Shown here: positions 61,798 through 64,000 of the stretch, piece after piece
Position numbering within the stretch: position 1 is the stretch's first letter
How the letters are laid out: every line of letters starts with the position of its first letter
NCBI RefSeq assembly: GCF_003987855.1
Contig: NZ_RXIZ01000012.1
Span: 26,164-90,163 of the forward strand
Length of the DNA stretch: 64,000 nucleotides
Origin: Hyphomicrobium sp.
GTDB taxonomy: Bacteria > Pseudomonadota > Alphaproteobacteria > Rhizobiales > Hyphomicrobiaceae
Direction: 5' to 3'
Position numbers and translations under genes: made by a program
Notes under the pieces: model-generated
Seen by the model: only the letters and a program-made list of their open reading frames with translations
What the model was told of the DNA's origin: nothing
The model's database searches: none

Positions 61798-64000
61798 ATG
61801 ACGACGGCAGCGGCAACGAAGACAGAAATATCGCCCAACCTCCTGAGCGCATATCGGCGCCGGGATATCGGTGGGTATGACGAACTGTTGGGGCCAGGCG
61901 GTGCGCCTCGCCCGCACTGGCAGCCGCTCCTTGCAAGCTTGGACGATTTGACTGCGGACGAGCGCCAGCTGCGAACGACGCGGCTGGCACGGCGCGTGCG
62001 CGAGACCGGCATCGCCTATGATATCTTTGCCGATCCAAACACATCCGCGCAGCGCTGGACGCTCGACCTGCTTCCGATCATCATTTCCGCCGACGAGTGG
62101 AGCGGCTTGGAGCGCGCGCTCATTCAGCGAGCCCGCCTTTTCGATGCGCTTCTGCAAGATGTCTACGGCCATCAGGATTTGCTGACGGCGGGCATACTTC
62201 CGGCGGAACTTATCTTCTCCGATCCGGCCTATCTCGCTCCCTGCAACGGGATCGTCCCCAGATCCGGTGGCCTCATGTTTTATGCTGCCGATCTTGCGCG
62301 CGGAGAGGATGGTCGATGGCGAGTCATAGATAATCACACCGAAACGCTAGCAGGCATTGGTTTCGCCCTCGCCAATCGCGTCGTTCACACGCACGTGGCA
62401 GGAGACATTTTCAACGGCTGCAACGCACGCCGCTTGGCGCCGTACTTTCAAGAGCTGCAGACCACGCTGACGCATCACAGTGGCCGCGAAAACGCGCGCG
62501 TGGCGCTCCTCACGCCTGGCCCGCATCACGAAGACTATTTTTCCCACGCGTTTCTTGCTCGTTACCTGGGTTATCTGATCGTTGAGGGACACGACCTGAA
62601 GACCAGAAGTGCGCAGGTCTACCTGAAGACGCTCGAGGGACTGAAAGAGATCGATCTCATCGTCCGCTGCATAAGCGGCAAATCCAGCGATCCGCTCGAA
62701 CTCGATCCCACGGGTTTCATTGGTCCGTCAGGTTTGCTCAGGGTTTGCAGGGCTTCGCCGCATGCTGTGGTCAACGCGATTGGCACGGCGCTGGCGCAAA
62801 ATCGGGGCCTCGGTCCTTATCTCCCGACGCTCGCCCATCACATTCTTGGCGAGGAGCTGGAATTGAAGGATGCGCCGCGCCGCTGGTTAGGAGATCCGGA
62901 CGCGCGACAGGAGCTGTTCGATCATCCGGACCGCTTCAGCATTCGCAAGGCGCAGGAAGGCACGGGCCGGCCCGGCCAAGCCGCGCTGGGCTGGGAAGCA
63001 CGTGCGCTTGCCACGCCCGAACGCGAGAAAATGAAACGCGAGATCGCTCTTCACGGCGCGACGCTCGTTGCAGAAGAAAAGATCGGGTTCAGTTGCGCAC
63101 CTATTCACGGCTCTGATGGTCTTATGCCTAAGCCGTTCGCGATGCGCCTTTTCGTGTCGAAGGACGCTTCGGGAAGCTATCAGGTCATGCCTGGCGGACT
63201 AGCGATGAGCGTCGATCCCGATCGCGCCGTCGCACTCAGCGCACCGGAAGGTCAGACGCGCGATGTGTGGGTTCTCGCCGAAGGCGAGCAAGCGCCGCAC
63301 ATCAGCCTCTGGCGGCCGACGCTGGCCACGGCGCGCATAGAGCGGTCTCAGCGGGTCATTCAGAGTCGCGTCGCGGACGATCTCTTTTGGCTAGGCCGAT
63401 ACAGCGAGCGCGCCGATTGGACTATGCGCGTTCTGCGTGGCGCGCTCCGCCGTATTGAAGAGGACAGCGCACCAGACAGCGGTTGTCGCGCCGCCAGAAA
63501 ATGCCTCGAAATTCTCTTCGGCAAGGACTTGGATTTGCTGGCGCGCGGCCGTGAAGCCAAGGACGACGCGGAGATCGAGCGCTTGTGCGCGACGTTGATT
63601 GCGGGCGGCTCTGGATCGAGGACGCTTGAACGCACGCTCGACGGCCTTTACCGCGTCGCCCACCTTGTCCGCGACCGCCTATCCCTGGAAGCCTGGCAGA
63701 CATTGAGCAAATTCCGCTCAGGCGAAACTTGGCGAGAGGCTTTGAACTCCTCGCAACCCGTCGAGATGCTCGACATTCTCGATGAAGGCATCGCTGCGAT
63801 CGCGTCGTTCAACGGGTTCATGCACGAGAACATGACGCGAAATTTCGGCTGGTCGTTTCTGGATATGGGACGCCGCATCGAGCGAGCACAAAATCTCGGC
63901 GAAGCCATCCTGACGCTCTTCATTCCGCTTCCCGATGCGGAGGAATTATCGAGCAATCTGCTGCTGCTGCTCGAACTTGCCGACAGCTTCATAACCTACC
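61798..64000 (+). CDS. Circularly permuted ATP-grasp/alpha-E fusion (3' partial)
   Basis: Open from ATG 61798 to the window end (734 codons, no stop). The N-terminal part is a circularly permuted ATP-grasp domain (YDIFADPNTSAQRWTLDLLP, GRWRVIDNHTETLAGIGFAL, and later basic and acidic ligands). From about residue 520 an alpha-E (DUF403) helical domain begins (RVADDLFWLGRYSERADWTM, HENMTRNFGWSFLDMGRRIE). In many genomes these are separate genes; here they are fused. It probably ligates an amino acid or peptide using ATP, together with the preceding transglutaminase/DUF2126 protein. Confidence 0.9.
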   Translation, partial: MTTAAATKTEISPNLLSAYRRRDIGGYDELLGPGGAPRPHWQPLLASLDDLTADERQLRTTRLARRVRETGIAYDIFADPNTSAQRWTLDLLPIIISADEWSGLERALIQRARLFDALLQDVYGHQDLLTAGILPAELIFSDPAYLAPCNGIVPRSGGLMFYAADLARGEDGRWRVIDNHTETLAGIGFALANRVVHTHVAGDIFNGCNARRLAPYFQELQTTLTHHSGRENARVALLTPGPHHEDYFSHAFLARYLGYLIVEGHDLKTRSAQVYLKTLEGLKEIDLIVRCISGKSSDPLELDPTGFIGPSGLLRVCRASPHAVVNAIGTALAQNRGLGPYLPTLAHHILGEELELKDAPRRWLGDPDARQELFDHPDRFSIRKAQEGTGRPGQAALGWEARALATPEREKMKREIALHGATLVAEEKIGFSCAPIHGSDGLMPKPFAMRLFVSKDASGSYQVMPGGLAMSVDPDRAVALSAPEGQTRDVWVLAEGEQAPHISLWRPTLATARIERSQRVIQSRVADDLFWLGRYSERADWTMRVLRGALRRIEEDSAPDSGCRAARKCLEILFGKDLDLLARGREAKDDAEIERLCATLIAGGSGSRTLERTLDGLYRVAHLVRDRLSLEAWQTLSKFRSGETWREALNSSQPVEMLDILDEGIAAIASFNGFMHENMTRNFGWSFLDMGRRIERAQNLGEAILTLFIPLPDAEELSSNLLLLLELADSFITY

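Noticed and set aside
60774-62012. Leftward open frame of about 412 codons
   Set aside because: Spans the end of the DUF2126 gene and the start of the ATP-grasp gene on the opposite strand; Arg-rich and without any domain.

Overview
The window looks like chromosomal DNA of an alphaproteobacterium, most likely of the Hyphomicrobiales. The clues are the HemP/HmuTUV, HmuQ and HutX heme-uptake set, the gene style of the right half, and high-GC coding with many 1- or 4-base overlaps. No rRNA or species marker is present, so the genus is open.

Positions 1 to about 38536 read as one integrated mobile element whose left end lies outside the window. It carries, in order: the 3' part of a UmuC-like polymerase; a copper island of about 15 genes (leftward copA P-type ATPase operon, rightward cusBA/tolC/multicopper oxidase/cupredoxin/cusF series) built around a CsoR-like operator; a leftward defence operon of type I restriction (hsdR-hsdM-hsdS) plus a 1356-residue P-loop NTPase with a nuclease-like C-terminus; a mobilization module (MobA/MobL-type relaxase, a candidate oriT carrying a TAAGTGCGCCCT core, a VirD4/TraG-like coupling protein, an M48 protease); a Doc-like toxin with an unusual partner; a plasmid-style replicon (RepA with ten iterons); a ParA/ribbon-helix-helix partition pair with an array of 8-bp repeats; and a tyrosine integrase beside the 3' part of a tRNA-Ala-like sequence, taken as the attachment site.

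From about 38540 to 64000 the DNA looks like ordinary chromosome: small secreted proteins, a PilZ protein, a LuxR-type regulator, a split YeeE/YedE sulfur transporter, an RND multidrug pump, a Bcr/CflA-type MFS transporter with a following two-component system, a heme-acquisition cluster (hutX, hmuQ, a VOC protein, hmuV, hmuU, hmuT, hemP), and a right-end cluster of a zinc metallopeptidase, a transglutaminase/DUF2126 protein and a circularly permuted ATP-grasp/alpha-E protein that runs off the window.

Main points of interest: (1) the oriT; (2) the 8-bp octamer array at parA, repeated in phase in the repA leader; (3) an in-frame TAA near the start of hsdR, which would disable or shorten the restriction subunit; (4) the NTPase-nuclease protein translationally coupled to hsdS; (5) related C-terminal tails on the relaxase and its two neighbours, possibly secretion signals; (6) a possible peptide-modification cluster at the right end.
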